Assembly (NCBI GenBank): GCA_963691705.1
Contig: OY829544.1
Location: 875,501-939,500, forward strand
Reading direction: 5' to 3'
Origin: Viola odorata
Lineage: Eukaryota > Streptophyta > Magnoliopsida > Malpighiales > Violaceae
Length of the DNA stretch: 64,000 bases
This document shows, in pieces, positions 1 through 11,019 of the stretch. Every line of letters begins with the position of its first letter. Position 1 is the first letter of the stretch. The notes below the pieces were generated by a model. It saw only the letters and a list, made by a program, of their open reading frames with translations, did no database searches and was not told the DNA's origin. The translations under genes were made by a program, and so were the position numbers.

Positions 1-1500
1 AATTTAACAACTCTAATTCATGTAGTTTTTTTTTAATGACAGAAATGAGACTCGAATTTCAGACTCTACTAATACTTTTATTACCAATAAAATAATCAAT
101 AAATTACATGCTCATCGTCACTAAAATAATCAATAAACTACGTACAGATACAGTTATGACACAATATACTTATCTATTTATTTTCAAAATGATTTAACAA
201 TGCAACCAAAGCTTATCCATTATACACGTCTCATGTGTTTCCATCTACATGATTGATTCTTTGGCGGTGACAAAGCTCCAAACCAAAGGCAACAACATAG
301 AAAGTAGAAGTAGAACATAATGCTTTTTGCATCATTTCAATTTGTACAGTGAAATAATTGAAATTTTAGACAAGACCACGAGGATGACTGCTACAAAACC
401 ATAAAAACCATCGGGAATCTTACAAACGTATACGTTTACAATGTTTCAATTATTAACTTAACCATGTCCAAACCAAAAATGTCCATATATGTTTCTTTTA
501 AAAATGTCTCGTATCGTTCGGTCATCGAATATGGATCAATTATCACATTTGAGAATACATCGGTCAAAAGTATTATAAGAAGCGATAATATTTCTTTCTT
601 TTAAAAATATTTGAGTATTTTTTTTATCGTTATATTTTAATGATTTTTTTGTTAATTTTAAATAAATAAATATACAATTTTTTCTCCGATTTTAAACATT
701 ACAAAAAGAAAAAGATTCCATGAAAATATATGAAGTTTACGAAGACTACAGATAATATTTAATTTGCTTCTCAGAATGGTATATGAAGAGATTTTTCTAT
801 TAAATAACACATTGCCACTTGGGAATAAGGTCAAATTAAAAAAGAAAAAAACTTAAGAGGGTCCATTTCATCCAATATAATGCTTGAAAAATGTAAACGA
901 GAATCACAAGTGAAAAATAAGTCAAACATAACGATATATCTAGAAATTTAAGAGTATAAAAATTTTAAAAATATTTGTTGTTTATTTTATTAAGATTCGA
1001 ACGTGAGTTTGGATTTATGTTGGTATTTTTCTACTGACTGACAACAACAAATGAACTATGTATGTTAATAATAAAGTATCAGTGAATTTAAGTTCGAGTT
1101 TCACTTATAACTCTATAGGAAAACAAAAAATAAATGATTTTTTCTTTTATATATTTTTGATTAGTGAAGCAACATAAAAAAAAATCATTTACCATGATCG
1201 TTGTCGCAGCGTATCGATCGATCAAAAATCTAAATCAGACGCTCCACAAACCCTCACCTAATCTCCGCACGTGAGACATAAACGCCACATGCGATGTCTG
1301 TCGCACGTTTTTCATCTCCACGTCACCTTGATTTTTGGCGTCTTTGACGATGCAATTGATGAAACCATACCAAACCACACGATTCACACCGTTCGATCAA
1401 GCACCCGCATACACTCATTCTAGCCGTCTGATCAAAACTCTTATCCCCTCCTCAGTTTAGCTCCTTCTACACCAGCACACAACCCAGTTAGTAGATATAG
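1..1500. other. AT-rich intergenic and upstream region of the TOC gene
   Basis: No convincing coding sequence is visible on either strand. The last 300 bases contain several ACGT-core motifs and then a pyrimidine-rich stretch that looks like the start of a transcript near 1490-1640. The rest is low-complexity AT-rich DNA. Confidence 0.6.
1268..1273. promoter_or_regulatory. G-box (CACGTG) upstream of the TOC gene
   Basis: A palindromic CACGTG lies about 700 bases before the start codon, and other ACGT cores (CGCACGTT, CACGTCAC) follow within 60 bases. G-boxes bind bZIP and bHLH factors. The match is seen; its function here is inferred. Confidence 0.3.
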
Positions 1501-1985
1501 GAGAAACACCCATCAAAGTTAAAACCTTCGAAGACAGACGAGATCCTCACTTTTTCTTTTATCTCTCCCTCTCATTTTCATTGCGCATAAAACCCTTTTT
1601 TCCCCGAGCACTTCCTTTCCCGCCTTCTAGTTTTATTGACAAACCCAGGTGAGCTTTTCCTCTTTTAAGCGAATTCATCTTTATTATTACTATTATTATT
1701 TATTTATTATTGCTTTCGTTTCTGAGCAAAGTTCTGTTAAAGCCTGGAAACCTAGCTTTTGGGATCGTTTTATTTGTTTATTCAGTTTTTGGATCCATTG
1801 CATTTATTTTATTGAATTAGAACTGGACTTTTGTGTTGTTGTTTTTGAGTAATTATGGGGTTTTGCTGGTTATCTGATTAGTTGCTACGGGTACTTCGGG
1901 ATTATTGGTTTAGCTAATTGAATTGGTTTTATTTTTAAGATTTTCGGTTTTGGTGAATCTAGGGTTTTGAGCAGAAGTATTGGAA

Positions 1986-4900
1986 ATGGAGAATGGAGCG
2001 GAGAAGGTTGATGGGATGCCGTTGGGGGAGGAAAGCAACGTGGGCAATGGGATTTTGGGGGTTGAGGTAGAGAAGGGTGTGGCGGCGTCTGACAAGTTGA
2101 AAGAGGAGGTGGAGGAAGAGGTTTTTGAAGAGGCAGTTGAGGCTCATGAGCAATTGGCGCGGCATGGGACGGATGAAGGGGCGGAGTTTTCATCAGCGGC
2201 TGGTGTTGAGGCTGTGGGTAGTAGTGATACCTTGGTTGTTAATGAAAGTCTAGATACCGGGAATGAAGTGGAGGCTTTTGAGGAGGCAAGTTCCGTTCCT
2301 GCTCAGGTCCAGAATGTCCTGAATACTGAGGAGGTGGCTGTGGTGTATGGTGCGGCGGAGGTGCAAGATATCAATGGCGGTGAGAGCATTGATAAGATTG
2401 ATGAGGGAGGAACTGCGGAGGATGTAGGAGGAAATGAGTTGAATGGAGGGAAGGAGAGTTCGATAGGTGATCATGAAAGCACAAAAGTGTTGGTGTGTGA
2501 GGATGCAGATTCAAGTAAGGAGGTTGAATTGAGTGATGGGATTCTTCCTAAGGATGGTGAGAAGCCTGAATTAAGGGTTGATGATTTAGGTTCTGAAGAG
2601 ACTGGAGGATCAATTGAGGCACCAGCTGAGGTTAAGGAGGATAAGGATAAAGAGCTGGAGAATTTGGAGGAAAAAGATTCAGAAGTCCTTGGTAATGTAA
2701 ATGGGGAACAGATTGCTGATACAGGTTTTCCTGATAATGGCAGTGGGCCCCTTGAAAGCAATGGGGTCTTGAATAACACTTCAGTTGTTGTGGATTCAGA
2801 GCATTCTGAAGATACTCTTGAACTGAAAGCCACTTCTCCTGTCCTGCATATCGCTGTGGAGGATGAAAACGCTACATTACCAGATTCTGTAAGCGCTTCT
2901 GATTTAGATAAGCTTGAAAATGAGATAAGTAAAGATGTTCACATTCAGGCAGTTAATTCGAGAACAGAGGATAGCAAGGCTTCTGAACTGCTGCACACTG
3001 CTGGGGTAGCTAACGGAGTTAGCACGGAGATTACTGTGAGTGAGGAGCCTGAAAAGCAAATAGAAAATGTGGAAGAAAAGAAAACAGAAAATGATCTGGA
3101 AGAAAAGAAGACAGAAAATGGTCGGGAAAAAATGAAGATTGAAAATATTCAGGTAGAAAAGAAAAGCTCACAGGAACACAGAGAAAAGGAAACTCAACCT
3201 GTGCCAAAGCTTGCTTCTTCAATTGGAAAAGGCACAACTCCTGCTCCACCGGCTTCTCGTCCAGCTGGCCTTGGTCGCACTGCCCCACTATTGGAACCTG
3301 GACCAAGGGCAGTGCAGCATCCCCGTGTTAATGGATCTTTGTCTCAAACGCAATCCCAGCAGATCGATGACTCTTCTAGTGCAGATGCAGAGGAGTATGA
3401 TGAGACACGGGAGAAACTCCAGATGATCAGGGTCAAATTTTTGCGCCTTGCCCACAGACTTGGGCAGACTCCCCATAATGTTGTTGTAGCTCAGGTTTTG
3501 TACAGGCTAGGATTGGCTGAGCAATTGCGAGGGAGAAATGGGGGCCGTGTTGGAGCCTTCAGTTTTGATCGTGCAAGTGCTATGGCAGAGCAGCTTGAGA
3601 ATGCAGGACAGGAACCCCTTGATTTCTCTTGTACGATTATGGTTCTTGGGAAGACCGGGGTTGGTAAAAGTGCAACTATTAATTCTATATTTGATGAAGT
3701 AAAGTTTAACACTGATGCCTTTCAACTGGGCACAAAAAAAGTTCAAGATGTCGTGGGCACCGTTCAGGGGATTAAAGTGCGGGTCATTGATACACCAGGG
3801 CTTTTGCCTTCGTGGTCTGACCAACACCAGAATGAGAAGATCTTGCACTCAGTCAAACGCTTTATAAAAAAAAATCCTCCTGACATTGTGTTGTATCTTG
3901 ATAGATTGGACATGCAGAGCAGGGATTTTGGTGATATGCCACTCCTGCGCACAATCACAGAGATTTTTGGGCCATCTATATGGTTTAATGCGATTGTGGT
4001 CTTGACTCATGCTGCTTCTGCTCCACCTGATGGTCCTAATGGTACTGCTTCAAGTTATGATATGTTTGTGACTCAACGTTCTCATGTTGTCCAACAAGCA
4101 ATTCGTCAGGCAGCTGGGGATATGCGACTAATGAATCCAGTTTCATTAGTGGAAAACCATTCTGCATGCAGGACAAATAGGGCTGGGCAGAGAGTGTTGC
4201 CAAATGGTCAGGTTTGGAAGCCTCATCTCTTACTCCTCTCTTTTGCATCAAAGATTCTTGCAGAAGCAAATATGCTGTTAAAGCTACAAGATAGTCCCCC
4301 TGGAAAGCCTTTTGCCCCTCGATCAAGAGCTCCTCCATTACCATTCCTTCTCTCATCCCTTCTTCAGTCAAGGCCACAGGTCAAGCCGCCTGAGGAACAG
4401 TTTGGCGATGAGGATGGCCTGGATGATGACTTGGACGACTCATCTGATTCTGAGGAGGAGTCAGAATATGATAACTTACCGCCATTTAAAAGCTTGACAA
4501 GGGCCCAAGTTTCAAAGCTCACAAAATCCCAGAAGAAGGCTTACTTTGAGGAGTTAGAATATAGGGAGAAGCTTTTCATGAAGAAACAGTTGAGGGATGA
4601 GAAAAAGCGACGTAAGTTCATGAAGAAGATGGCTGCTGCGGCTAAAGATCTGCCTCCTGAATATAATGAGCAAGGAGAGGAAGAAGCTGGTGGTGCTGCT
4701 TCCGTGCCAGTTCCTATGCCAGATTTAGCGTTGCCTGCTTCATTTGATTCTGATAATCCTACCCACCGGTATCGCTCTCTTGAAGCCTCTAACCAATGGC
4801 TTGTAAGGCCTGTTCTAGATTCCCATGGTTGGGATCATGATGTTGGCTATGAAGGGATAAATGTGGAGAGATTGTTTGTGGTTAAGGACAGAATTCCCAT

Positions 4901-5528
4901 TTCTTTTTCTGGCCAGGTAACCAAAGATAAAAAGGATGCTAATGTTCAAATGGAATTAGCTAGTTCTTTAAAGCATGGGGAAGGGAAAGCAACTTCACTA
5001 GGTTTTGATATGCAGTCTGTGGGTAAGGACTTGGCTTATACTTTACGCAGTGAGACAAGGTTCTGTAATTTCAGGAGAAATAAAGCAACAGCTGGTCTCT
5101 CAGTCACACTCTTGGGTGATGCCTTATCAGCTGGGTTGAAAGTTGAAGACAAACTGATTGTAAATAAGCGATTCCAAATGGTAATGTCTGGTGGTGCAAT
5201 GACTGGGCGTGGTGATGTGGCTTATGGTGGCAGTTTGGAGGCTCAAGTGAGAGACAAAGACTATCCTCTAGGCCGTTCCCTCTCTACTCTTGGGCTCTCT
5301 GTGATGGATTGGCATGGAGATCTTGCTGTTGGTTGCAATATACAATCCCAGGTTCCTATAGGACGGACAACAAACTTGATTGCTCGTGCCAACTTGAATA
5401 ACAGGGGTGCAGGGCAGGTCAGTTTTCGCGTGAACAGCTCAGAGCAGCTTCAAATAGCATTAATTGGCCTCATCCCACTGTTGAGGAAGCTATGGGATTA
5501 TCCTCAACAAATGCCGTATGGACAATGA
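1986..5528 (+). CDS. TOC132: TOC132/TOC120-like chloroplast preprotein import receptor
   Basis: This is a GTP-binding receptor of the TOC159 family in the chloroplast outer envelope, where it recognises transit peptides of (mainly housekeeping) preproteins. The single coding exon gives 1,180 residues. An acidic, Glu-rich A-domain covers about residues 1-520. The AIG1/TOC GTPase domain follows, with the P-loop GKTGVGKS near residues 556-562, the DTPG switch near 602 and LTHAASAPPDG near 672-682. An acidic patch and a Lys-rich stretch come next, and the last ~330 residues match the membrane-anchoring M-domain. The first ATG in frame is at 1986; an upstream in-frame TTG at 1980 is not a plausible start. 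The 5' leader carries an intron at 1649-1974 (CAG/GTGAGC ... GAGCAG). The length and low-complexity acidic domain fit TOC132/120 better than TOC159, but I cannot separate TOC132 from TOC120. Confidence 0.95.
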   Translation: MENGAEKVDGMPLGEESNVGNGILGVEVEKGVAASDKLKEEVEEEVFEEAVEAHEQLARHGTDEGAEFSSAAGVEAVGSSDTLVVNESLDTGNEVEAFEEASSVPAQVQNVLNTEEVAVVYGAAEVQDINGGESIDKIDEGGTAEDVGGNELNGGKESSIGDHESTKVLVCEDADSSKEVELSDGILPKDGEKPELRVDDLGSEETGGSIEAPAEVKEDKDKELENLEEKDSEVLGNVNGEQIADTGFPDNGSGPLESNGVLNNTSVVVDSEHSEDTLELKATSPVLHIAVEDENATLPDSVSASDLDKLENEISKDVHIQAVNSRTEDSKASELLHTAGVANGVSTEITVSEEPEKQIENVEEKKTENDLEEKKTENGREKMKIENIQVEKKSSQEHREKETQPVPKLASSIGKGTTPAPPASRPAGLGRTAPLLEPGPRAVQHPRVNGSLSQTQSQQIDDSSSADAEEYDETREKLQMIRVKFLRLAHRLGQTPHNVVVAQVLYRLGLAEQLRGRNGGRVGAFSFDRASAMAEQLENAGQEPLDFSCTIMVLGKTGVGKSATINSIFDEVKFNTDAFQLGTKKVQDVVGTVQGIKVRVIDTPGLLPSWSDQHQNEKILHSVKRFIKKNPPDIVLYLDRLDMQSRDFGDMPLLRTITEIFGPSIWFNAIVVLTHAASAPPDGPNGTASSYDMFVTQRSHVVQQAIRQAAGDMRLMNPVSLVENHSACRTNRAGQRVLPNGQVWKPHLLLLSFASKILAEANMLLKLQDSPPGKPFAPRSRAPPLPFLLSSLLQSRPQVKPPEEQFGDEDGLDDDLDDSSDSEEESEYDNLPPFKSLTRAQVSKLTKSQKKAYFEELEYREKLFMKKQLRDEKKRRKFMKKMAAAAKDLPPEYNEQGEEEAGGAASVPVPMPDLALPASFDSDNPTHRYRSLEASNQWLVRPVLDSHGWDHDVGYEGINVERLFVVKDRIPISFSGQVTKDKKDANVQMELASSLKHGEGKATSLGFDMQSVGKDLAYTLRSETRFCNFRRNKATAGLSVTLLGDALSAGLKVEDKLIVNKRFQMVMSGGAMTGRGDVAYGGSLEAQVRDKDYPLGRSLSTLGLSVMDWHGDLAVGCNIQSQVPIGRTTNLIARANLNNRGAGQVSFRVNSSEQLQIALIGLIPLLRKLWDYPQQMPYGQ

Positions 5529-6417
5529 AGCAAAGTAGGTTATACATGCTGCAGAGCCAATCATTGACAGGAAGAGTGTCAGAGTAAGGTTGTTACTTTG
5601 CTTTTCTCCCAAATCCAACTTGGTCATGCAGGAAACTCTCTTTTTGGAGTTAAGTTTCAACATCATGTCTAGTTTTGATTATAGCAATTATAGTTTGCTT
5701 GTAGTTTCTTTGTTAGATATTTTGATATTGGTATTTGTTCCAGTGGAGCATTGCTTCTTGTTCTACTGTTTCCTGTGTCTAGTTTTCTCGTAAATGGGCA
5801 CAGGAGCTGATTTGTACTGTACAATTCCGTTACGCTTGCCAGTGGCCATATCAAATCATCACCTTCATGGTGCTAGTTTTTGCCGCTGCTTAGGATCTCC
5901 TGTTTAATTAGGTGTTATTTTTATTTTGACACTATTGCCTAGATTGGTTAGCAATTGAAACTCTGGAATTTGCTCATTCTCAACTCTTCTTTTTTAAGAG
6001 CGTATGCTTATCATCTGTTGTATTTGAATGGAAAATGTCTATAGCTTTTTCTTGCCTTATTACTTATTGATGGGATTTTTTTTTTAATTGAAAAAATTGA
6101 AAAAATGTCATTAGCTTATATAATCTGTTGCGTTGGAATGGATATCCCTAAAGTTGGAGATATTGTGTAGGTACTATATATTTTGTGAGTAAGTGAATGT
6201 AGAGTTTCATTTCATGCACCGGTGGATATAACAATTTTCCTCGCTTACCGCCTAAAGTGGAACTATGGCAAGGCAAGTGTTGAAATTAATAACCCAAATC
6301 CACGATTCTTGTTAGTACGTTGGAAATTGCATCGAAATTATTAATTTAGCATGGTTAATATTTCCACTAATCAAAAGACGTTATTTACTAAATTTTTATA
6401 TCATTTGTTGCATGAAG
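5529..6417. other. 3' UTR of the TOC gene and intergenic DNA
   Basis: Pyrimidine-rich sequence typical of a plant 3' UTR runs to about 6,060. Beyond it lies AT-rich DNA with no recognisable gene up to the tRNA. Confidence 0.5.
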
Positions 6418-6489
6418 GGTTCTATGGTGTAGTGGTTAGCACTCTGGACTTTGAATCCAGCGACCTGGGTTCGACTCCCGGTAGGACCT
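6418..6489 (+). tRNA. trnQ-UUG: tRNA-Gln (anticodon UUG)
   Basis: The 72-nt sequence folds as a cloverleaf. The 7-bp acceptor stem GGTTCTA/TAGGACC includes one G-U pair, a D-arm surrounds TGGTGTAGTGGTTAGCA, the anticodon stem CTGGA/TCCAG holds the loop CTTTGAA (anticodon TTG), and the T-arm is CTGGG-TTCGACT-CCCGG. There is no intron. A and B box promoter elements are intact (TGGTGTAGTGG, GGTTCGACTCC), so it is probably a functional nuclear tRNA gene transcribed by Pol III. Confidence 0.97.
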
Positions 6490-6495
6490 TTTTTT
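6490..6495 (+). terminator. Pol III oligo-T terminator of tRNA-Gln
   Basis: A run of six T directly follows the discriminator base of the tRNA, as expected for RNA polymerase III termination. Confidence 0.85.
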
Positions 6496-6932
6496 AAAAT
6501 TTATTTTTGTTTGCCTAATATCGCTGTTAATGGACTGTTAATCCTAATCCTATACACATAAGGGCCACACTTTCTGTTTTTTCAATCACGCCGTAATTAC
6601 TAATTACCTTTATTAATCATCCATCACTCTCTCCCTCTTGTAACTAGTATAGCTAATTTCTTTGTTCAGTCATCACTACTCCGGTTAATCATATTACTAA
6701 GATTGTAATTCTTTGTTCGATACGGTCATGATGATGATGGAGGATTGGGTTAGGGGAGATCGCATAGGCAGCGGGTCTTATGGGTCCGTGTTCTTAGCTT
6801 CAACAACCGACACCGATAATCCTCCCTTCCCCGTAAAATCTGCCTTTCTTGGTCTTCCGTCTTCCGCTCCCCAAAAAGAAAAAAGAATACTGGACTAGTT
6901 TCTTGACTGCCAAGATATCGTCACATGTTACG

Positions 6933-7099
6933 GAGAAATTACAGAGTATTCCGGGGATGACATTTCATACCTGTGACTCATCATACCTTAACCAATAAAA
7001 GTGTGCCATGTGTATTTTTTTTCCACCTCACTTTCCCTTTCTTTTTCCCTTTCCTCTCCTCTCCAAACGACGCTAGAGTTTTTCTGTCTCCACTCTCCA
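6933..7099 (+). repeat. Left terminal inverted repeat of the MULE
   Basis: This matches the reverse complement of 7705-7871 from GAGAAATTA through the CTCCACTCTCCA block. A few substitutions and small indels separate the two arms. Confidence 0.9.
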
Positions 7100-7598
7100 C
7101 ACACTTCCTTCACTTCATTCACCATCACCATCTCGCATCGTTCATCCCTACCTAAATCTTCCCAAAAAAACCCATGTCCACCGTGATGTTCTTCTACACT
7201 CTTCATTTTTCTGTCGTCACTTGTCCTTCACTACCCAGCATGAAGAGATGGAGCAACTAATAGGGGCGCGGAAGAGGAAGGGACGATGGTGATCGGATTA
7301 AAGTTTAATTTTGAGAGAATGGTTTTTGCGCCCAGTTTCCTACCTTTCTTTTTGTTAATTTTTAATTCAATAAAATGACCCAAATGAATTTACACGCCAC
7401 ATATGCCATCGTTTGTGGCCATGCGTTCAAATTCCAAACAACAACAATCCAGATCTATACAATGATGAGAGAAGAAAATTTGGAAAAAAGAAAAATGAGA
7501 GAAAATCTAGAAACGACGGCGTTCAAAAACCTAGATCTGGGTTGTGTTCGAAAAAATATATATTAAAGGACAAGGATTTGTTTGGATTGACGTATTAG

Positions 7599-7665
7599 AT
7601 TTGAGCGTGTATTTGCTTGAGTTGGGATATGTCAGCGCAGTCGTTTAAGCAACAGAGAAGGTGGT
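7599..7665 (-). pseudogene. PPR-protein-like fragment inside the MULE
   Basis: Read on the minus strand, this piece encodes LNDCADISQLKQIHAQI. It resembles the usual N-terminal segment of plant PPR proteins, where a short Leu/Cys helix is followed by QLKQIHAQI. It ends in a stop and continues into non-coding DNA. The match is short, so capture of a PPR fragment is an inference. Confidence 0.4.
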
Positions 7666-7704
7666 TGTTATGGGCGGAGGAGTTGTAGTTGTCGACAACG
7701 GGAT

Positions 7705-7871
7705 TGGAGAGTGGAGACAGAGAAAGAAAAGTTGCAGCCTCGTTTGGAAAAGAGAGCGAAAGGGAAAGGGATAGTGAGGTGGAAAAAAATACACATGGCA
7801 ATTTTTTATTGGTTGAGGTATGACAAGTCACAGGTATAAAATGTCATCCCCGGAACACCTTATAATTTCTC
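7705..7871 (-). repeat. Right terminal inverted repeat of the MULE
   Basis: Inverted partner of 6933-7099. The best conserved parts are GGGGATGACATTT, ATACCTGTGACT, AACCAATAAAA and the TTCCACCTCACT block. Confidence 0.9.
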
Positions 7872-8778
7872 CATGTTACGGGACTAGTACTACTCACGAG
7901 TTCGACACTATACTCTAAACCTCCACTTGGAATATGCTCCGGGGGGCTCTCTTCTAAACTTGATACGTGACCACGGTGTCAAGATGCCGGAATCTCTTGT
8001 GAAGCACTGCACTGGGATGATCTTGAAAGGGTTATCGCGAATCCACGAACGAGGGATCACGCACTGTGATTTGAAGCCGGGCAATATCCTCGTTTTCCCT
8101 AACGATGATGGTGATCATGGGGTTCGTCTTAAATTAGCAGATTTCGGGTTAGCAAAAGAGCATGGGGAGGGATTATCCGTGGATGACACGTCTTGCATGT
8201 TTCGAGACCCCCATCTACATGTCGCCGGAATCTGTGGAGATGAATATAGGGCCGCCTCTAGATATTTGGTCTCTGGGTTGTGTTGTTGTTGAGATGCTAA
8301 CAGGCGCTGTGCCATGGGAAGGTTTAAAGATGAGCGAGTTGGTGGGCATGCTTCTGTTCGAGAAGGGAGCGCCGAGGATTCCTGATGATCATGTATCGAA
8401 GCATGGAAAATATTTCTTGATCAAATGTTTCGAGGTGGAACCGAGCAAGAGATGGACCGCTGATATGCATTTGAGTCATTCCTTCATCAGCTGTACCGGA
8501 GAAGAGTATACTTCAGGATTGGACACTAAACAAATACTGGAATCGCCAACTGGATGTCAACTTGATGATGGTTTTGGAGAATCAATCTTGAAGGATTTGG
8601 GAATTTTTTGATTGACAGAAGAAGTTATACGTAGTCTTTGTAGCTCCTAATTGTTGAAAATAGTGGATTGATTTGCCAAAGATTGGCCGTGGATGTTTCC
8701 CCAAATTGGGGTTTTACCACGTAAAAAAAAATCATTGTGTTTCCTCTATTCAATTTTCATTCTCTTCCTTTTTTTCTA

Positions 8779-9612
<834 letters not shown>

Positions 9613-9875
9613 GTCATATACGTATTCATTTGTATATTTTTGTTTATTTATGTAATTTATTTTTTCCCTTTTATACCCTTTTACATATGTACATCGATTT
9701 TTGTTTATTTTTATTTTTAAATCTTCATTCGTAGATGTGCTGTTTACCACATTTACTTTAAAAAAAGTAGCTTCGTATAGAATAAATTAAATATATTCAT
9801 TAATTATAAAAAAAGTCATTCATTGAGCACTTTATTCTAAACTTTCAAATAGCAAGAACGAATACATGACTTAAC
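9613..9875. other. Intergenic DNA between the RPT4 fragment and the dirigent gene
   Basis: AT-rich sequence with no visible gene. The part nearest 9875 is probably the 3' UTR of the dirigent gene. Confidence 0.4.
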
Positions 9876-10433
9876 TTAATGAACAAGAGTTACATTGTAA
9901 CCAACAATGGCATCGCCAGTGGTGACATTCATCCAATACGTGTGTGCAATTGCATATCCGCGCGCCATTCGGAAAACCCCAGTCCCACCAACAACCGGCA
10001 TCTCTCGAACCGCATTCATCGCCGGATTCCTCCCAAGAATACTAATCGAACTCCCGTTATATATCCCATCAGTGAACCCAAAATTCATGGCCATGATCAA
10101 GACCAAATCTTCCTGACATGCTGACCCGTAAAGCCCTTGGGCTCGGCCCACTAGCTTGGAATTCGGTTCCGGGCCCAGGGTCAGTGGATCATCGGCAATC
10201 ATGACAGCACCAAAAAGGGTTGGGGATTTGTTGGTGTTGGAGGATTGAGCCACCTGAACAGCCGTCGGAGTCCGGCCACTAACGATGTCGTGGAAGTAGA
10301 ATTGGAGTTGGGTTTGTGTATCCTTTCGCCCTTTTGTAACTTTCTTGGCCCAATTGTCTCCCTTTTGAGCCCATGGAGTTGTTGCTAGTAAGGACATGAT
10401 CAAGAAAACCAAGAAACATAGTTTTGCAGCCAT
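9876..10433 (-). CDS. Dirigent protein, intact
   Basis: The gene encodes a secreted 185-residue dirigent protein, intronless as usual for the family. A signal peptide covers about residues 1-22 (hydrophobic LCFLVFLIMSLLATTPWA). The dirigent beta-barrel follows with LQFYFHDIVSGRTPTAVQVA, FGAVMIADDPLTLGPEP, GRAQGLYGSA, GSSISILGRNP and [13 protein letters not shown]-glycosylation sequons are present (NGSS, NVTT, NVTL). Dirigent proteins work in the apoplast and steer stereoselective coupling of phenoxy radicals into lignans or lignin-related products; the substrate here cannot be read from sequence. It lies in a local cluster with a split dirigent gene and a dirigent-derived repeat. The start is the first Met before the signal peptide. 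Confidence 0.95.
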   Translation of the reverse strand: MAAKLCFLVFLIMSLLATTPWAQKGDNWAKKVTKGRKDTQTQLQFYFHDIVSGRTPTAVQVAQSSNTNKSPTLFGAVMIADDPLTLGPEPNSKLVGRAQGLYGSACQEDLVLIMAMNFGFTDGIYNGSSISILGRNPAMNAVREMPVVGGTGVFRMARGYAIAHTYWMNVTTGDAIVGYNVTLVH

Positions 10434-10825
10434 ATTTTCTTGAATCTCTGGTGAACTTTTACGAGAAATCCTTATGGAAACAGCTTATGTTGGTTTAGGA
10501 CATGTATGTGATGTTTCATGTCTTGTATATATACAGTATATAAGAAGCTACTAGCAACAGATACAAAGGTGGTTCAACAAACAATTTACCCACCTTGACT
10601 TTTTTGTTGTTTTGTTTTTCCTCTTTCTGGGCACCACCTTACAGTGTTTTACAAGAGTGGTTCGTCAACTTTTTTGGAAAGCAGTGCGGTTTGACACATT
10701 TGGTTGGGTATGGAAAAGAGATCCCTTGGAAGCCTCTTGCAAAGAAAGCCAATATGTTATTTCATTATTTAATTAATACACGCTTATCTCTAACAACATT
10801 TTTTCTTTTTCAATTTTCATATGCT
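10434..10825. other. Upstream region of the dirigent gene
   Basis: The sequence nearest 10434 contains TATATATAC around 10529, a possible TATA box for the minus-strand gene. No other gene is visible. Confidence 0.4.
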
Positions 10826-11019
10826 TTAGTAATGTAGCACAGTAACATTATACTCAAGAATAGCATCGCCGTTCGTTGCATTGAAATAACTTGTTTTAAT
10901 CTCAGCAAACCCTCTCGCTAACCTGAACTTCCCTCTTCCTCCCACCACCGCAACTTCCCGGTGCGCCTCCGTCACCGGATTCCTCGAAAACACGCTAATC
11001 GAGCTCCCGTTGAACTTAC

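Larger units (their letters stand above)
6933..7871. mobile_element. Non-autonomous Mutator-like element (Pack-MULE candidate) in the kinase
   Basis: The element has 167-bp imperfect terminal inverted repeats beginning GAGAAATTA and is flanked by a perfect 9-bp direct repeat CATGTTACG (6924-6932 and 7872-7880). Long inverted repeats with 9-bp duplications define Mutator-like elements. No transposase is present, so it depends on another copy. The 600-bp interior includes a short minus-strand stretch resembling the start of a PPR protein, suggesting gene-fragment capture. Removing the element and one repeat copy restores the kinase codons for TCYG. Confidence 0.92.
6728..8611 (+). pseudogene. 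MAPKKK17/18-like protein kinase pseudogene, interrupted by a transposon
   Basis: The remnant resembles the small plant MAPKKK/Raf-MEKK-type kinases (MAPKKK17/18/19 group), which consist of little more than a kinase domain. The N-lobe (6728-6932) has the glycine loop GSGSYGSV and a VKSA lysine segment. A TAG stop occurs at 6896-6898 where a serine codon is expected. A 939-bp element then splits the codons for TCYG. The rest resumes at 7881 with EYAPGGSL, the catalytic loop HCDLKPGN and LADFGLAK. A 1- or 2-nt indel lies between about 7890 and 7915. A second frame change at about 8203 fits loss of two G from an RGTPIYMSPE codon run. The tail continues in the new frame through DIWSLGCVVVEML to a stop at 8611. 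The stop codon, both frameshifts and the insertion are seen directly; the family assignment rests on motifs. Confidence 0.88.

Noticed and set aside
1980..1985. In-frame TTG upstream of the TOC132 ATG as start
   Set aside because: TTG is not a normal plant start; the ATG at 1986 follows directly after the 5' UTR intron and gives the expected protein.
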